Shown in pieces: positions 34,668 to 43,799 of a DNA stretch of 64,000 nucleotides. A program made the translations under genes and the position numbers. The notes under the pieces were generated by a model. It was not told the DNA's origin and made no database searches. It saw nothing but the letters and a program-made list of their open reading frames with translations. How positions within the stretch are numbered: position 1 is the first letter of the stretch; every line of letters begins with the position of its first letter. Source of the stretch: Thermorudis peleae (GTDB lineage: Bacteria; Chloroflexota; Chloroflexia; Thermomicrobiales; Thermomicrobiaceae); assembly GCF_000744775.1 (NCBI RefSeq), contig NZ_JQMP01000003.1:1240001-1304000 (forward strand), given 5' to 3'.

Positions 34668-36743
34668 TTAGCTAGCCGCAGCCTGCCGTGCCTTGCTTGC
34701 CGCAATGATCTGCTCGGCAAGATGCTGTGGCACCGGCTGATAATGGCTGAATTCGGTGGTAAAGGTGCCTCGGCCTTGGGTAATGGAGCGGAGTTCGGTC
34801 GCGTACCGTTGCAACTCAGCTGCTGGAACGAGGGCTTCGATCGTCGTATAGCCGTTTCCTTCTGGTTCCATTCCCTGAACCTGGGCGCGTTTGCCGTTTA
34901 GATCATTCATGACATCGCCAGTATAGCTGTCAGGCACAGTGACGCGTAAGCGGAGGATCGGCTCAAGCAAGATCGGTTTTGCCTGAAGCGCGCCCTTCTT
35001 AAATGCCTGAGCGGCTGCAATCTTAAAGGAAATTTCAGACGAGTCAACGGTGTGATATGACCCATCGACGAGGGTGACTTTGACATTCACAACCGGATAG
35101 CCAGCAAGCACGCCTTCTTCCATAGCCTCACGGACACCTTTTTCAACAGCAGGGATGAACTGCTTGGGGACAACGCCACCGACAATCGTCTCAGCGAATG
35201 CGAACTCTGCATCAGGTAACGGCTCAAGATCGAGGAAGACATGGCCATATTGACCATGTCCACCGGTTTGCTTCTTGTGCTTGTACTCGACCCGCCGCAC
35301 TGGCACGGAAATCGTCTCGCGATAGGGAATGCGGGGAAGACTCATTTCGACATTCACGCCAAATTTGCGTGACATCCGCTCCAGCGCGATTTGCACGTGT
35401 GACTCACCGAGTCCAGAGAGGAGCGTTTCTCCAGTTTGTGGCTCACGGCTAACATGGAGCGTTGGATCTTCTTCAAGCAGCCGTTGCAACGCTGTGCCCA
35501 TCTTATCGAGGTCTGTCTTGGTCTTCGGGCTCACGGCTGCAGTAAAGACTGGGCGAGGAAACTCAATCCCAGGCAGAGTGATCGGACGGTTTGGATCACA
35601 CAGCGTCTCGCCTGTGTGGGCGTGTTGGAGTTTAGCAACTGCACCGATGTCGCCAGCGGTAAGCTGGCCAACCGGAATTTGCTCTTTGCCGCGAAGGATG
35701 AACAACTGGCCGATGCGTTCTGTCTCTCCACGCTGGGCAACAAGTACAGTTGAATCTGACCGCAAGGTGCCCGAATAGACCCGGAAGCAGGAAAGCTTAC
35801 CGACGAACGGGTCGGCGATGGTCTTGAAGATTAGTACCGCGAGTGGCCCTTGTGGGTTTGGCTCAAGGGTGATCTCCTTGCCCTCTGGCGCCTTGGCTTG
35901 CGTCGCTCTGGGGTGGGGGAAGAAATCGACGAACGCGTCAAGCAGTGGAAGCGCGCCTTTCAAGCTCGTTGCTGCGGTGACAAAGACTGGCACAAGGACA
36001 CGTTCAGCAAATGCCTGGCCGAGCGCTGCACGCAAGTCCTGCTCGGCAATAGGTTCACCATCGAGGTAGTGCATCATTAATGTTTCATCGATCTCGCAGA
36101 CGCGTTCAATGAGCTGATTTCGGGCATCTTCGACTTGATCAACAAGATCGGATGGCAGTTCAGTGGTCTGAGGGGTCCCATCGTTTGCATAGGCATAGGC
36201 TTGCCCGCTGATAACGTCGACATAACCACGGAAGGCTTTTTCCTGTCCAATGGGGATTTGGAGTGGCACAACCGCTGGCCCAAATGCTTCACGCGCTTGC
36301 GAGAGTGCTTGGGCGAAGTTTGCATTCTCGCGATCCATCTTGTTGATGACGAGAGCTCGTGGCAGCGCGTGCTTCTCGGCAAGCTGCCACATCTGCTCTG
36401 TGCCGACTTCAACGCCTGCTGATGCGTCCATCAGCAGCACGGCGGCATCGACAACACGCATTGCGCTCGCCATCTCGCCGGCGAAGTCAAAATATCCCGG
36501 GACATCCAAGAGATTAATCTTGTGTTCTCGCCACTCAATCGGCAGAATGCTTGTTGAGATCGAGATACGCCGACGTTGTTCATCCGGATCCCAGTCAGAG
36601 ACGGTCGTACCGTCTTCAACGCGGCCAAGGCGGGCAGTCGTATGGCTCACGAACAGGAGAGCTTCGCTTAACGAGGTCTTTCCTGACCCACCATGTGAAA
36701 ACAGGCCGACGTTACGCAGTCGCTCAATTGGGTACTGTTTCAC
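34668..36743 (-). CDS. EF-G-like GTPase (EF-G2 type)
   Basis: A 691-residue translational GTPase with full EF-G architecture: G domain, domain II (PFVGKLSCFRVYSGTLRSDS), domain III, and domains IV-V (YKHKKQTGGHGQYGHVFLDL, ILRLRVTVPDSYTGDVMNDL, GRGTFTTEFSHYQPVPQHLA). The P-loop reads FSHGGSGKTSLSEAL instead of the GHIDHGKT of canonical EF-G. G3 is DVPGYFDF rather than DTPGHVDF, and G4 is VINKMDRENANF. These changes mark the EF-G2/EF-G-like paralogue group, whose exact role is not settled. No rpsL-rpsG-tuf context is present, which supports a paralogue rather than the main EF-G. Confidence 0.92.
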   Translation of the reverse strand: MKQYPIERLRNVGLFSHGGSGKTSLSEALLFVSHTTARLGRVEDGTTVSDWDPDEQRRRISISTSILPIEWREHKINLLDVPGYFDFAGEMASAMRVVDAAVLLMDASAGVEVGTEQMWQLAEKHALPRALVINKMDRENANFAQALSQAREAFGPAVVPLQIPIGQEKAFRGYVDVISGQAYAYANDGTPQTTELPSDLVDQVEDARNQLIERVCEIDETLMMHYLDGEPIAEQDLRAALGQAFAERVLVPVFVTAATSLKGALPLLDAFVDFFPHPRATQAKAPEGKEITLEPNPQGPLAVLIFKTIADPFVGKLSCFRVYSGTLRSDSTVLVAQRGETERIGQLFILRGKEQIPVGQLTAGDIGAVAKLQHAHTGETLCDPNRPITLPGIEFPRPVFTAAVSPKTKTDLDKMGTALQRLLEEDPTLHVSREPQTGETLLSGLGESHVQIALERMSRKFGVNVEMSLPRIPYRETISVPVRRVEYKHKKQTGGHGQYGHVFLDLEPLPDAEFAFAETIVGGVVPKQFIPAVEKGVREAMEEGVLAGYPVVNVKVTLVDGSYHTVDSSEISFKIAAAQAFKKGALQAKPILLEPILRLRVTVPDSYTGDVMNDLNGKRAQVQGMEPEGNGYTTIEALVPAAELQRYATELRSITQGRGTFTTEFSHYQPVPQHLAEQIIAASKARQAAAS

Positions 36744-36842
36744 GGCTCCTCCTGTTCTAGCCCTAACGATGAACCGATTACCAGATCTGCTTGGGCTTTG
36801 CTCCTTGTCGCGTGCTGTACTTCGCTGATGCCTGCACCGCGT

Positions 36843-36872
36843 ATTATAGCCATGATATGAACGAGACGTGAA
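36843..36872 (-). promoter_or_regulatory. Possible promoter of the EF-G-like gene
   Basis: Minus-strand TTCACG (36872-36867), 18 bases, TATAAT (36848-36843), about 100 bases before the ATG. The -10 box is perfect and the -35 box weak. Confidence 0.45.
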
Positions 36873-36888
36873 AGTGGGGAGAGCGCAT

Positions 36889-37998
36889 ATGCTTGACCAG
36901 CTGTGGGAAAATCGGCTTTTTCTGCTGACGAAAGAACTGGCTGCATTGGATGGCGTGTCAGGTCATGAGCAGCCAGTAATTGCTCGCTTAACTGAGCTTA
37001 TCCGGCCTTATGTTCAGTCGATCGACGTTGACTCTTACGGCACTCTCTATGCATTTCGTGAGGAGGTCGCAGCTGGCCCGGTCTTAATGATTACAGCCCA
37101 TGCTGATGAAATCGGGTTGATCGTCAAGAGTATCGAACCTAATGGGTTATTACGCGTCGAGAAAGTCGGCGGTGTTATTGAAAGCCTGCTCGTTGGTCGA
37201 CGCGTGCGGGTGCGAGGACATCGTGGTGTCATCGGTGTCCGTCCTGGGCACCTGCAAACGAGTGAAGAGCAACGACTTGTGCCATCTCTTCGTGACCTCT
37301 ACGTGGACCTAGGCTATGACACTCGTGAAGAAGTCGAGGGACTTGGTATTCGCGTTGGGGATGCGATCGCCTATGAGGAACCAGTTGAACGCCTCGCAAA
37401 CGAGCGGCGCATTACAGGAAAGGCTCTCGATAATCGTATTTCGTGTGCTGTCCTCGCGTTGCTGATGGAGCGGCTCCAGCATGTTACGCTCTCCTGTCGT
37501 CTCGTAGCTGTCGTCACGGTGCAGGAGGAAGTTGGGCTCCGGGGAGCCCAAATGGCTGGATATCGGCTGAATCCTGATGCAGCAATCGTGATTGATACTG
37601 TACCGGCTGGTGGTACGCCAGATGTCGATTACTACCGTGATCTCGGGATTCGGATTGGTGCTGGACCGGTCTTGGCTTTAGCGAGCGGCATGGGTGGCGT
37701 GCGTGGACACTTGGCTCATCCCGGCATGCGCGATTTCGTTATCAAAACTGCACAGGAAGAGGGAATTCCGCTTCAGCTTGCGCTCTTTCCGCGTAGCACG
37801 TCTGACATTGCGTCGTTGCATCTCGTCCGCGGCGGTATTCCGGCAGCCGTGTTAAACATCCCGCGGCGGTATGCCCACAGTCCAGTCGAGACGCTTGATC
37901 TCGGTGATGCTCTTGCCACACTTGCCTTAGCTGAGGCCCTTGTGCGTCGTTTCAGCTCTGCCGTTTCCCTCGGATTTTTGGAAAGTGAATGGCGGTAG
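36889..37998 (+). CDS. M42-family aminopeptidase
   Basis: A 369-residue dinuclear metallo-aminopeptidase of the M42 (glutamyl aminopeptidase / tetrahedral aminopeptidase) family. Metal-site motifs are VLMITAHADEIGLIVKSI, GKALDNRISCAVLALLMERL, the catalytic Glu pair in VVTVQEEVGLRGAQMAGY and AIVIDTVPAGGTPDV; the last His is in NIPRRYAHSPVETLDL. The substrates are probably peptides from protein turnover. The ATG at 36889 has GGGGAGAG 6 bases before it; the upstream in-frame GTG at 36868 is less likely. It converges on coaX, with 7 bases between the stops. Confidence 0.93.
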   Translation: MLDQLWENRLFLLTKELAALDGVSGHEQPVIARLTELIRPYVQSIDVDSYGTLYAFREEVAAGPVLMITAHADEIGLIVKSIEPNGLLRVEKVGGVIESLLVGRRVRVRGHRGVIGVRPGHLQTSEEQRLVPSLRDLYVDLGYDTREEVEGLGIRVGDAIAYEEPVERLANERRITGKALDNRISCAVLALLMERLQHVTLSCRLVAVVTVQEEVGLRGAQMAGYRLNPDAAIVIDTVPAGGTPDVDYYRDLGIRIGAGPVLALASGMGGVRGHLAHPGMRDFVIKTAQEEGIPLQLALFPRSTSDIASLHLVRGGIPAAVLNIPRRYAHSPVETLDLGDALATLALAEALVRRFSSAVSLGFLESEWR

Positions 37999-38005
37999 AG
38001 CAGGA

Positions 38006-38779
38006 TTAGGACGTGTGGGTCAGCCGCTCGTGAATGAGGCGAATGCCGATGAGGGTAAGGTCCGGTTCATAGCGTTCAATGTCAGGTACAAGGGGAGTAA
38101 TGAGCTGGCCAAGCCCTCCGGTACTTACAATGCGCGCGGGCTTTGGAAGCTCTGCTTGAATGCGTTGGAGCAGGCCACGCACGAGTTCGGCGTACCCTAA
38201 AACTGTGCCAACTTGCATGCTTTCGATTGTGTTCTTGCCAATTGCACGTGGAGGAGCCTTGAGCTCAATGCCAATGAGGCGGGATGCCCGCTGTACGAGT
38301 GCGTCGAGTGAGACAGTCAGGCCAGGCGCGATTGCTCCGCCAAGGTATGCACCATGCTCGTCAATGACATCAAACGTCGTTGCCGTGCCAAAGTCAATGA
38401 CGATCGCTGGGCCTCCAAAAAGCTCAAAGGCCGCAACAGCATTACACAGTCGATCAGCGCCAACCTCCCGTGGATAATCGACAAGAATGGGAAGCCCAAA
38501 ATTCAGCTCTCCGTTAATGATAACTGGCTCACATCCAAGTCGTGTGCGGGCAAGCTCACGGAACGTCATTGTCAGTGCTGGGACAACACTTGCGATCGCG
38601 ACTGCTTGGATAAGTGTGAGGCGGTATCCCTCTGCCTGGGCAAGCGTTGTCAAAAGTGCCCACCATTCGTCAACCATGCGATCACGAACGGTAGCGGCGC
38701 GCCAGCGTGTTACGAGTTTTGGTCCGCTGAAAAGGCCAGCAACAATGTTTGTATTGCCAATATCAAGCGCGAGTAACAT
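38006..38779 (-). CDS. coaX: Type III pantothenate kinase
   Basis: A 257-residue CoaX, the first committed enzyme of coenzyme A synthesis. The ASKHA-fold phosphate motif is MLLALDIGNTNIVAGLFSG. Others are IASVVPALTMTFRELARTRL, VGADRLCNAVAAFELFGGPA, IVIDFGTATTFDVIDEHGAY and LGGAIAPGLTVSLDALVQRA. I use the ATG at 38779, just after GGAGGAG; an open frame extends to 38821. It is the last gene of the rseP-ispG-pfkB-queG-coaX run and lies 53 bases after queG. Confidence 0.95.
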   Translation of the reverse strand: MLLALDIGNTNIVAGLFSGPKLVTRWRAATVRDRMVDEWWALLTTLAQAEGYRLTLIQAVAIASVVPALTMTFRELARTRLGCEPVIINGELNFGLPILVDYPREVGADRLCNAVAAFELFGGPAIVIDFGTATTFDVIDEHGAYLGGAIAPGLTVSLDALVQRASRLIGIELKAPPRAIGKNTIESMQVGTVLGYAELVRGLLQRIQAELPKPARIVSTGGLGQLITPLVPDIERYEPDLTLIGIRLIHERLTHTS

Positions 38780-38832
38780 GACTCCTCCGCAGCCAATCGA
38801 CGTTCGATAACTGAGCATCATTCTAACCGAGG

Positions 38833-39999
38833 CTATACATCAACGTGAGCAGCCGTGGTTCTGTGCCTTTCGGTAAGATCCAGCGCAGTGAGCAACTCCG
38901 ACCGTACGTATGGATCCTCTTCGCGCGCAAGTGCTTGGCGGAGCGTAGGCAGCGCTGCTTGGCCACCAAGTTGCGCAAGGGCCCATGCAGCGTGACCACG
39001 AACCAGTGGGTGGGGATGCCGTGCAAGCACTTCTTCGAGCACCGCTGCATCATCTGGCCGACCGCAGTTTCCAAGGGCGATGGCTGCATTCCGCGCAAAC
39101 CCTGCCCACTTTGCACCCAAAACGGCCCGCCCGCGATAAACCGTGCGAAACTCTTCCTCTGATATGCGGAGGATCCACTCAAGACGTGGAAAGCAGTGTT
39201 CTTCACGTTCAGGCAAGAAATCTGGATCGATGGTTGATCGGGCCGCGATTGTATAGGGACAGGCTTCTTGGCAAATGTCGCACCCAAAGACCCAATTGCC
39301 CATCAATGGCCGGAGTTCGAGCGGGATGACTCCACGATGCTCGATGGTAAGGTAGGAGATGCAGCGTGGGGCATCGAGTTCGTATGGTCCAACGAGCGCT
39401 CCGGTTGGGCAAGCTGCCAGGCACGCTGCGCACCGTCCACAGCGTGGCCGAAGGGGTGGATCAGGCTCGATCGGTATATCGACAATCATCTCTCCGAGCA
39501 TCACCCAGGAGCCGTAGTGAGGAACGATGATCATGGTGTTTTTGCCATACCAGCCGAGCCCTGATCGCGCAGCAACAGCACGATCGACGATGCGTGCTGT
39601 ATCCACTAGGAAACGTGCCTCAACAGGACGACCAAGCTCTTGCTCGAGCAGAGCGTGGAGGTGTTCCATACGCTTTCGGAGCGTTCGGTGGTAGTCCTTG
39701 CCCCATGCGTAGCGTGCAATGCGTCCACGCGGAATTCCATCGTCTGGTGGCGTAATCGACGGTGTCCAATAGGGTACACCAATGCTGATGATGCTTTGGC
39801 CCGTTGGATGCAGATTGCGTGGAGTTAGCGAAAACAGAGCACGTTCCTCGGTAAACCAGTCCATCCCCCGAAGGCGGCCATCGGCGATCCGCTGGTGAAG
39901 GACAGGCCAAAGTTCCGGGAACGGCTCAGCCGTGGTAACGGCTGTCACACTCAACCCGGCAATGGCAGCAAGTTCACGCAGGCGTTGTCGCTCGATCAT
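38833..39999 (-). CDS. queG: Epoxyqueuosine reductase with HEAT-type tail
   Basis: A 388-residue cobalamin- and iron-sulfur-dependent enzyme for the last step of queuosine synthesis in tRNA. It shows FLVDTARIVDRAVAARSGLG and WYGKNTMIIVPHYGSWVMLG, then the two 4Fe-4S clusters in CGRCAACLAACPTGAL and CDICQEACPYT. The C-terminal part (about residues 300-388) is an alpha-helical HEAT-like repeat region with AAIALGNCGRPDDAAVLEEV and HAAWALAQLGGQAALPTLRQ, common in QueG. The ATG overlaps the pfkB stop by 4 bases. Other que genes are not in view. Confidence 0.95.
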   Translation of the reverse strand: MIERQRLRELAAIAGLSVTAVTTAEPFPELWPVLHQRIADGRLRGMDWFTEERALFSLTPRNLHPTGQSIISIGVPYWTPSITPPDDGIPRGRIARYAWGKDYHRTLRKRMEHLHALLEQELGRPVEARFLVDTARIVDRAVAARSGLGWYGKNTMIIVPHYGSWVMLGEMIVDIPIEPDPPLRPRCGRCAACLAACPTGALVGPYELDAPRCISYLTIEHRGVIPLELRPLMGNWVFGCDICQEACPYTIAARSTIDPDFLPEREEHCFPRLEWILRISEEEFRTVYRGRAVLGAKWAGFARNAAIALGNCGRPDDAAVLEEVLARHPHPLVRGHAAWALAQLGGQAALPTLRQALAREEDPYVRSELLTALDLTERHRTTAAHVDV

Positions 40000-40973
40000 G
40001 ATGCAGTGCTGTGCTGGACGATGTCATGCTTTTGCAGGAAGGTTTCAACTTCTTGGAGAGTTGGCAGGCTCGTCTGTGCGCCAACGGATCGCGTTGCAAG
40101 TGCTCCCACTGCATTGGCGAACTGGCCAATGCGCTCTAGTTCCCAGTGGTGGACAATGCCATAGATAACGCCAGCAGCGAAAGCATCGCCGGCACCCGTA
40201 ACGTCGACTGGCTCAATCGTAAATCCCGGAACGTGGACAACCTGCTGTGCGGTGAAGAGTGTGCATCCTCGGCTGCCTTGGCTGATCGCCCCAATCCGCA
40301 TACCCCACAGCGACATCTGTGCCTGTATGCCGGCAATCGCTTGATCAACCGTCTCTGTTCCTGTAAGTTGGCAGAATTCGTGCTCATTGCCGATCAGGAC
40401 ATCATGCTGTAACCCGAGGCGAAGTGCCGTGGCAGACGAGCAAGACAACAATGACGTAACCAAGCCCACCAGTCGACTGCGTGGAGCGATGTGTTGGGGC
40501 AAGTCGACGAGGAATTGTCGTAGCCGCTCATCATCAACGTCAACAATCAGCGCATCGCTGGCGAAGAGCTCGGTAACGGGCAAGGGGTCGCCATAGCGTG
40601 GCCGTGCACCTGGCACCCACACAATCGTCCGTTCCGGCCCCAGTTCTCCGGGGGTGATCAATACAAGGCAACGATCGCTAGGTGTTGATGGACGTGTTGA
40701 GATCCAGTCGTCAGCAAGACCACGCTGGCGCCAATCTTCCCGTAGCCGTATGCCTGCATCATCGTCCCCAACAACGCTTGCGAGCCGTACGGTACAACCA
40801 AGTTGGTGCAAGGCCACGCAAACGTTCGCCGTCGTACCACCAGGTAACTCGGCCTGCTTTTGCGCGATTGCGTAGTTGCCTGTCTGGATTAGCCGATCGA
40901 GGATGAAGAAGGTATCCCATGTCATACAGCCAACGGCGGTGATGCGTAGTCGGCGTGGGCGGGAAGTACACAT
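39996..40973 (-). CDS. PfkB-family sugar or nucleoside kinase
   Basis: A 325-residue ribokinase-fold enzyme. The N-terminal glycine motif is in QAELPGGTTANVCVALHQLG. The C-terminal anion-hole and catalytic Asp signature is PVDVTGAGDAFAAGVIYGIV, preceded by IGNEHEFCQLTGTETVDQA and ISQGSRGCTLFTAQQVVHVP. The family phosphorylates sugars such as ribose, fructose or ribofuranosyl compounds; the substrate here cannot be assigned. It sits 17 bases after ispG and overlaps queG by 4 bases, so it is part of the rseP-ispG-pfkB-queG-coaX operon. Confidence 0.88.
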   Translation of the reverse strand: MCTSRPRRLRITAVGCMTWDTFFILDRLIQTGNYAIAQKQAELPGGTTANVCVALHQLGCTVRLASVVGDDDAGIRLREDWRQRGLADDWISTRPSTPSDRCLVLITPGELGPERTIVWVPGARPRYGDPLPVTELFASDALIVDVDDERLRQFLVDLPQHIAPRSRLVGLVTSLLSCSSATALRLGLQHDVLIGNEHEFCQLTGTETVDQAIAGIQAQMSLWGMRIGAISQGSRGCTLFTAQQVVHVPGFTIEPVDVTGAGDAFAAGVIYGIVHHWELERIGQFANAVGALATRSVGAQTSLPTLQEVETFLQKHDIVQHSTAS

Positions 40974-40990
40974 GGGATGTCCCTGCCGTG

Positions 40991-42169
40991 TTACGGTGAG
41001 TTGGCTTCAATGACTGGAATGGAGATCATACGCCGCTCGGCTTGTGGTGAATCGTCGCGGGCCTGGCCATTCGCGCGCTCAGCAAGCACCAATTGGATTT
41101 CTTCCTTGAGCGCAGCGACGATTTCATCTTCTTCGACTCGCCGAACGATCTTGCCCTTGCGGAAGATGACGCCCTTGCCACGGCCAGCAGCAACGCCGAC
41201 GTCGGAGTCGCGCGCTTCGCCTGGACCGTTCACGACACATCCCATGACTGCAACCTTGATCGGCTCGCGGATCGTCTTGAGGTAGGCGTCAATCTCGTTG
41301 GCGAGCTTAAAGAGATCAACTTCGACTCGTCCGCACGTTGGACAGGCGACAAGCGTTGCGCCTCGCTGTCGCAGCCCGAGGCTCTTCAGAATCTCATAAG
41401 CAACGATAACTTCCTCAACGGGGTCGGTGGTCAAGGAAACGCGAATCGTGTCACCAATACCTTCAGCGAGCAAGGTTCCAATGCCGACGGCTGAACGAAT
41501 GGCGCCGGACTTGGGAGTGCCTGCTTCCGTTACCCCAAGGTGCAGCGGGTAATCACGAATCTTCGCCATGCGGCGATAGGCCTCGAGCATGACCGGAACT
41601 TCAAAAGCTTTCAGCGAGACAACAATGTCACCGAAGTCAAGATCCTCAAGGATACGAATATGCCCAAGCGCAGTGCGAACCATGTGCTCAGCGATGAGCT
41701 CTGTCTGTGTCGCTCCTTGGGCTGCCATCTCATCGACGAACTCGCGGGTCATCGGTGGCAGTGACCCGAAGTTTACGCCGATCCGAATGGGGACGTGGCG
41801 TTCCTTCGCTTTCTGTACTACTTCCCGGACATCTTCCGGTTTCCGAATATTGCCGGGGTTGAGGCGGAGCTTGTGAACGCCAGCTTCAAGTGCCCGGAGT
41901 GCTAAGGTATGTTCAAAGTGAATGTCAGCAACGACCGGGATCGGTGAGTGTGGAACGATATCGTTGAGTGCTGCTGCCGCGACTTTGTCGGGAACAGCAA
42001 CGCGAACAATTTCGCATCCCGCGTCAGCAAGCTCGTGAATTTGCCGCAACGTTGCTTTCGGATCGCGAGTATCGGCGGTCGTCATAGACTGCACCACAAT
42101 CGGTGCATCCCCGCCGATCTGAACATTACCAACCCATACTGGTCGTGATTTGCGTCGCTCGTATGGCAT
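40991..42169 (-). CDS. ispG: 4-hydroxy-3-methylbut-2-en-1-yl diphosphate synthase
   Basis: A 392-residue IspG (GcpE), the 4Fe-4S enzyme of the methylerythritol phosphate route to isoprenoids. The N-terminal TIM barrel shows IGGDAPIVVQSMTTADTRDP, PVVADIHFEHTLALRALEAG, KLRLNPGNIRKPEDV and IRIGVNFGSLP. Cluster cysteines are in VACPTCGRVEVDLF and VMGCVVNGPGEARDSDVGVA. The gene follows rseP by 66 bases. In many bacteria dxr-rseP-ispG form one cluster; here no dxr is present upstream, where ilvC lies instead. Confidence 0.97.
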   Translation of the reverse strand: MPYERRKSRPVWVGNVQIGGDAPIVVQSMTTADTRDPKATLRQIHELADAGCEIVRVAVPDKVAAAALNDIVPHSPIPVVADIHFEHTLALRALEAGVHKLRLNPGNIRKPEDVREVVQKAKERHVPIRIGVNFGSLPPMTREFVDEMAAQGATQTELIAEHMVRTALGHIRILEDLDFGDIVVSLKAFEVPVMLEAYRRMAKIRDYPLHLGVTEAGTPKSGAIRSAVGIGTLLAEGIGDTIRVSLTTDPVEEVIVAYEILKSLGLRQRGATLVACPTCGRVEVDLFKLANEIDAYLKTIREPIKVAVMGCVVNGPGEARDSDVGVAAGRGKGVIFRKGKIVRRVEEDEIVAALKEEIQLVLAERANGQARDDSPQAERRMISIPVIEANSP

Positions 42170-42235
42170 GGTCTCTCAGACCTCCTTAGTTGCCATTGTC
42201 AAGTCTGCCGCGTGGCGAAGCGCTTGTCGAATCGC

Positions 42236-43555
42236 TTAGGGAACCAGCGATTGTCCACTCAAGATGCGGCCGATGTCGACAAAGGCGATGAGAAACATGA
42301 ATCCGAGCAGAATGATAAAGCCGATAAGGTGCACAAGGCCCTCTTTCTCTGGGGCAATCCGTCGACCACGGATCGCCTCGACAAGGACGAAGAAGAGGCG
42401 TCCGCCGTCAAGCGCTGGGAATGGAATCAGGTTCAGAATTGCCAGGTTCAACGAGAGCAGCACCGTCAGGTTTGCAAGCGTCATCCATACAGGATTTGGG
42501 CTGATGGCAAGCAGTTCTGACGTGAGCTGGCCAATGCCAATCGGGCCAGTGACGTTCGATAAGCTTGCCTGGCCGCGGAGTAGCATTGCCAGGCCAACGA
42601 TCATGCCACCGAGCAAGCTGAATGTTTGTGCAATGCCACGAACGGGAATCTGCCACAGTGGAAGCGGCCGGGCGATGACCTCTTGCCGGATGACTGTGCC
42701 AATATGGAGCTGGCTTTGCGCTGGTGAACGCTCAGGTACTTGAATCGTTACCTTCAGAGGTTGCCCATCACGGATGATCTGCATGGTCGTCGTCTGTTGC
42801 GCATAGCGCTCAAGCGCAAGCCAGTAAATTGCGGCATCGTCGATGGTGTAATCGCCAATTTGCGTGACTTCATCGCCTGGCCGAATTCCCGCGTTGGCAG
42901 CTGGGGAACGGGGGTCAACGTCGGCGACCGTGATATGCGCTTTGGGCGCTGTAGCAATACGGACACCGGTCCGGCCCTGGCCAGCTGGAGGCTGCTCGCG
43001 CGGTACTACCGTTGACTGAATGCGCTGACTGCCTCGCTGTAAGACAACTGGCATTGGGCGCCCAGCATACGACTGGGTGATGGCGAGGAGTTGATCGACG
43101 CTCGTAATGGTTTGGCCGCCAACTTGGAGGAAGCGATCCCCCGGTTGCCAACCAGCCGCTGCTGCTGGCGAGTCAGGTGCAACTTCGGCGATGTAGACGT
43201 GCTCTTCAGGCTTCCCCTGTGCCGCGACTAAGACCATCATGAGAATAACGGCAATCACGACATTCATCAGCGCACCAGCGGCGAAGAAGATCGCACGTTG
43301 CCAGCGTGCCTTTGTCTGCAAGCTACCTGGTTCGAGGCTCCGACTATCTTCTCCAAGCACCCGGACGAAGCCACCGAGTGGGATAAGGTTCAATGAATAG
43401 AGTACGCCACCCCGCCGGATACCGAAGAGGCGCGGTGGTAGTCCGATACCGAATTCAAGAACCGTGATGCCGAAGAGACGTGCGGCGAGGAAATGGCCCA
43501 GTTCGTGTACTAAGATCAGGAACGCGAGAATCGGAATAACGTAGAGCGCTGACAC
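42236..43555 (-). CDS. rseP: RIP zinc metalloprotease RseP (site-2 protease)
   Basis: A 439-residue intramembrane protease that cleaves membrane substrates such as anti-sigma factors. The HExxH zinc motif is in the first helix, FLILVHELGHFLAARLFG (His17, Glu18, His21). Then come YSLNLIPLGGFVRVLGEDS and two PDZ domains (DSPAAAAGWQPGDRFLQVGG and SPAANAGIRPGDEVTQIGDY). The third zinc ligand is the Asp in NLIPFPALDGGRLFFVLVEA. The GTG start at 43555 has GAAGG 7 bases upstream. A promoter with a 17-base spacer lies 50 bases before it. Confidence 0.95.
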   Translation of the reverse strand: MSALYVIPILAFLILVHELGHFLAARLFGITVLEFGIGLPPRLFGIRRGGVLYSLNLIPLGGFVRVLGEDSRSLEPGSLQTKARWQRAIFFAAGALMNVVIAVILMMVLVAAQGKPEEHVYIAEVAPDSPAAAAGWQPGDRFLQVGGQTITSVDQLLAITQSYAGRPMPVVLQRGSQRIQSTVVPREQPPAGQGRTGVRIATAPKAHITVADVDPRSPAANAGIRPGDEVTQIGDYTIDDAAIYWLALERYAQQTTTMQIIRDGQPLKVTIQVPERSPAQSQLHIGTVIRQEVIARPLPLWQIPVRGIAQTFSLLGGMIVGLAMLLRGQASLSNVTGPIGIGQLTSELLAISPNPVWMTLANLTVLLSLNLAILNLIPFPALDGGRLFFVLVEAIRGRRIAPEKEGLVHLIGFIILLGFMFLIAFVDIGRILSGQSLVP

Positions 43556-43604
43556 GGTCTAACCTTCAATCGTGCTCGTGGTAGCACGCTTGCTACCACG
43601 GCTA

Positions 43605-43633
43605 ACTGTAGCCCGGTGAGCCCCAAGCGTCAA
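43605..43633 (-). promoter_or_regulatory. Sigma70-type promoter of rseP operon
   Basis: Minus-strand TTGACG (43633-43628), 17 bases, TACAGT (43610-43605). The predicted transcript begins in a perfect 10-bp hairpin, CGTGGTAGCA-agcg-TGCTACCACG (43600-43577), which may stabilise the 5' end. Confidence 0.65.
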
Positions 43634-43741
43634 CGTCGATGTGCTGTCACACCGACGCTGTTGTTCAGGAGCGAGTGCCGCATTGCGCCGGGTATCTGAA
43701 CATACCTCCATGTACCGTCTGAGTACGGCGATCAAGGCAAT

Positions 43742-43776
43742 CAGGCACGCCCTGGATATATTCCAGGGCGTGCCTG
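43742..43776 (-). terminator. Hairpin terminator after ilvC
   Basis: A perfect 15-bp stem, CAGGCACGCCCTGGA and complement, has a 5-base loop and starts 24 bases after the ilvC stop. There is no strong T-run, so termination may be partial or the hairpin may protect the 3' end. Confidence 0.55.
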
Positions 43777-43799
43777 CGGAATGGCCTGCTGCCGGCATG

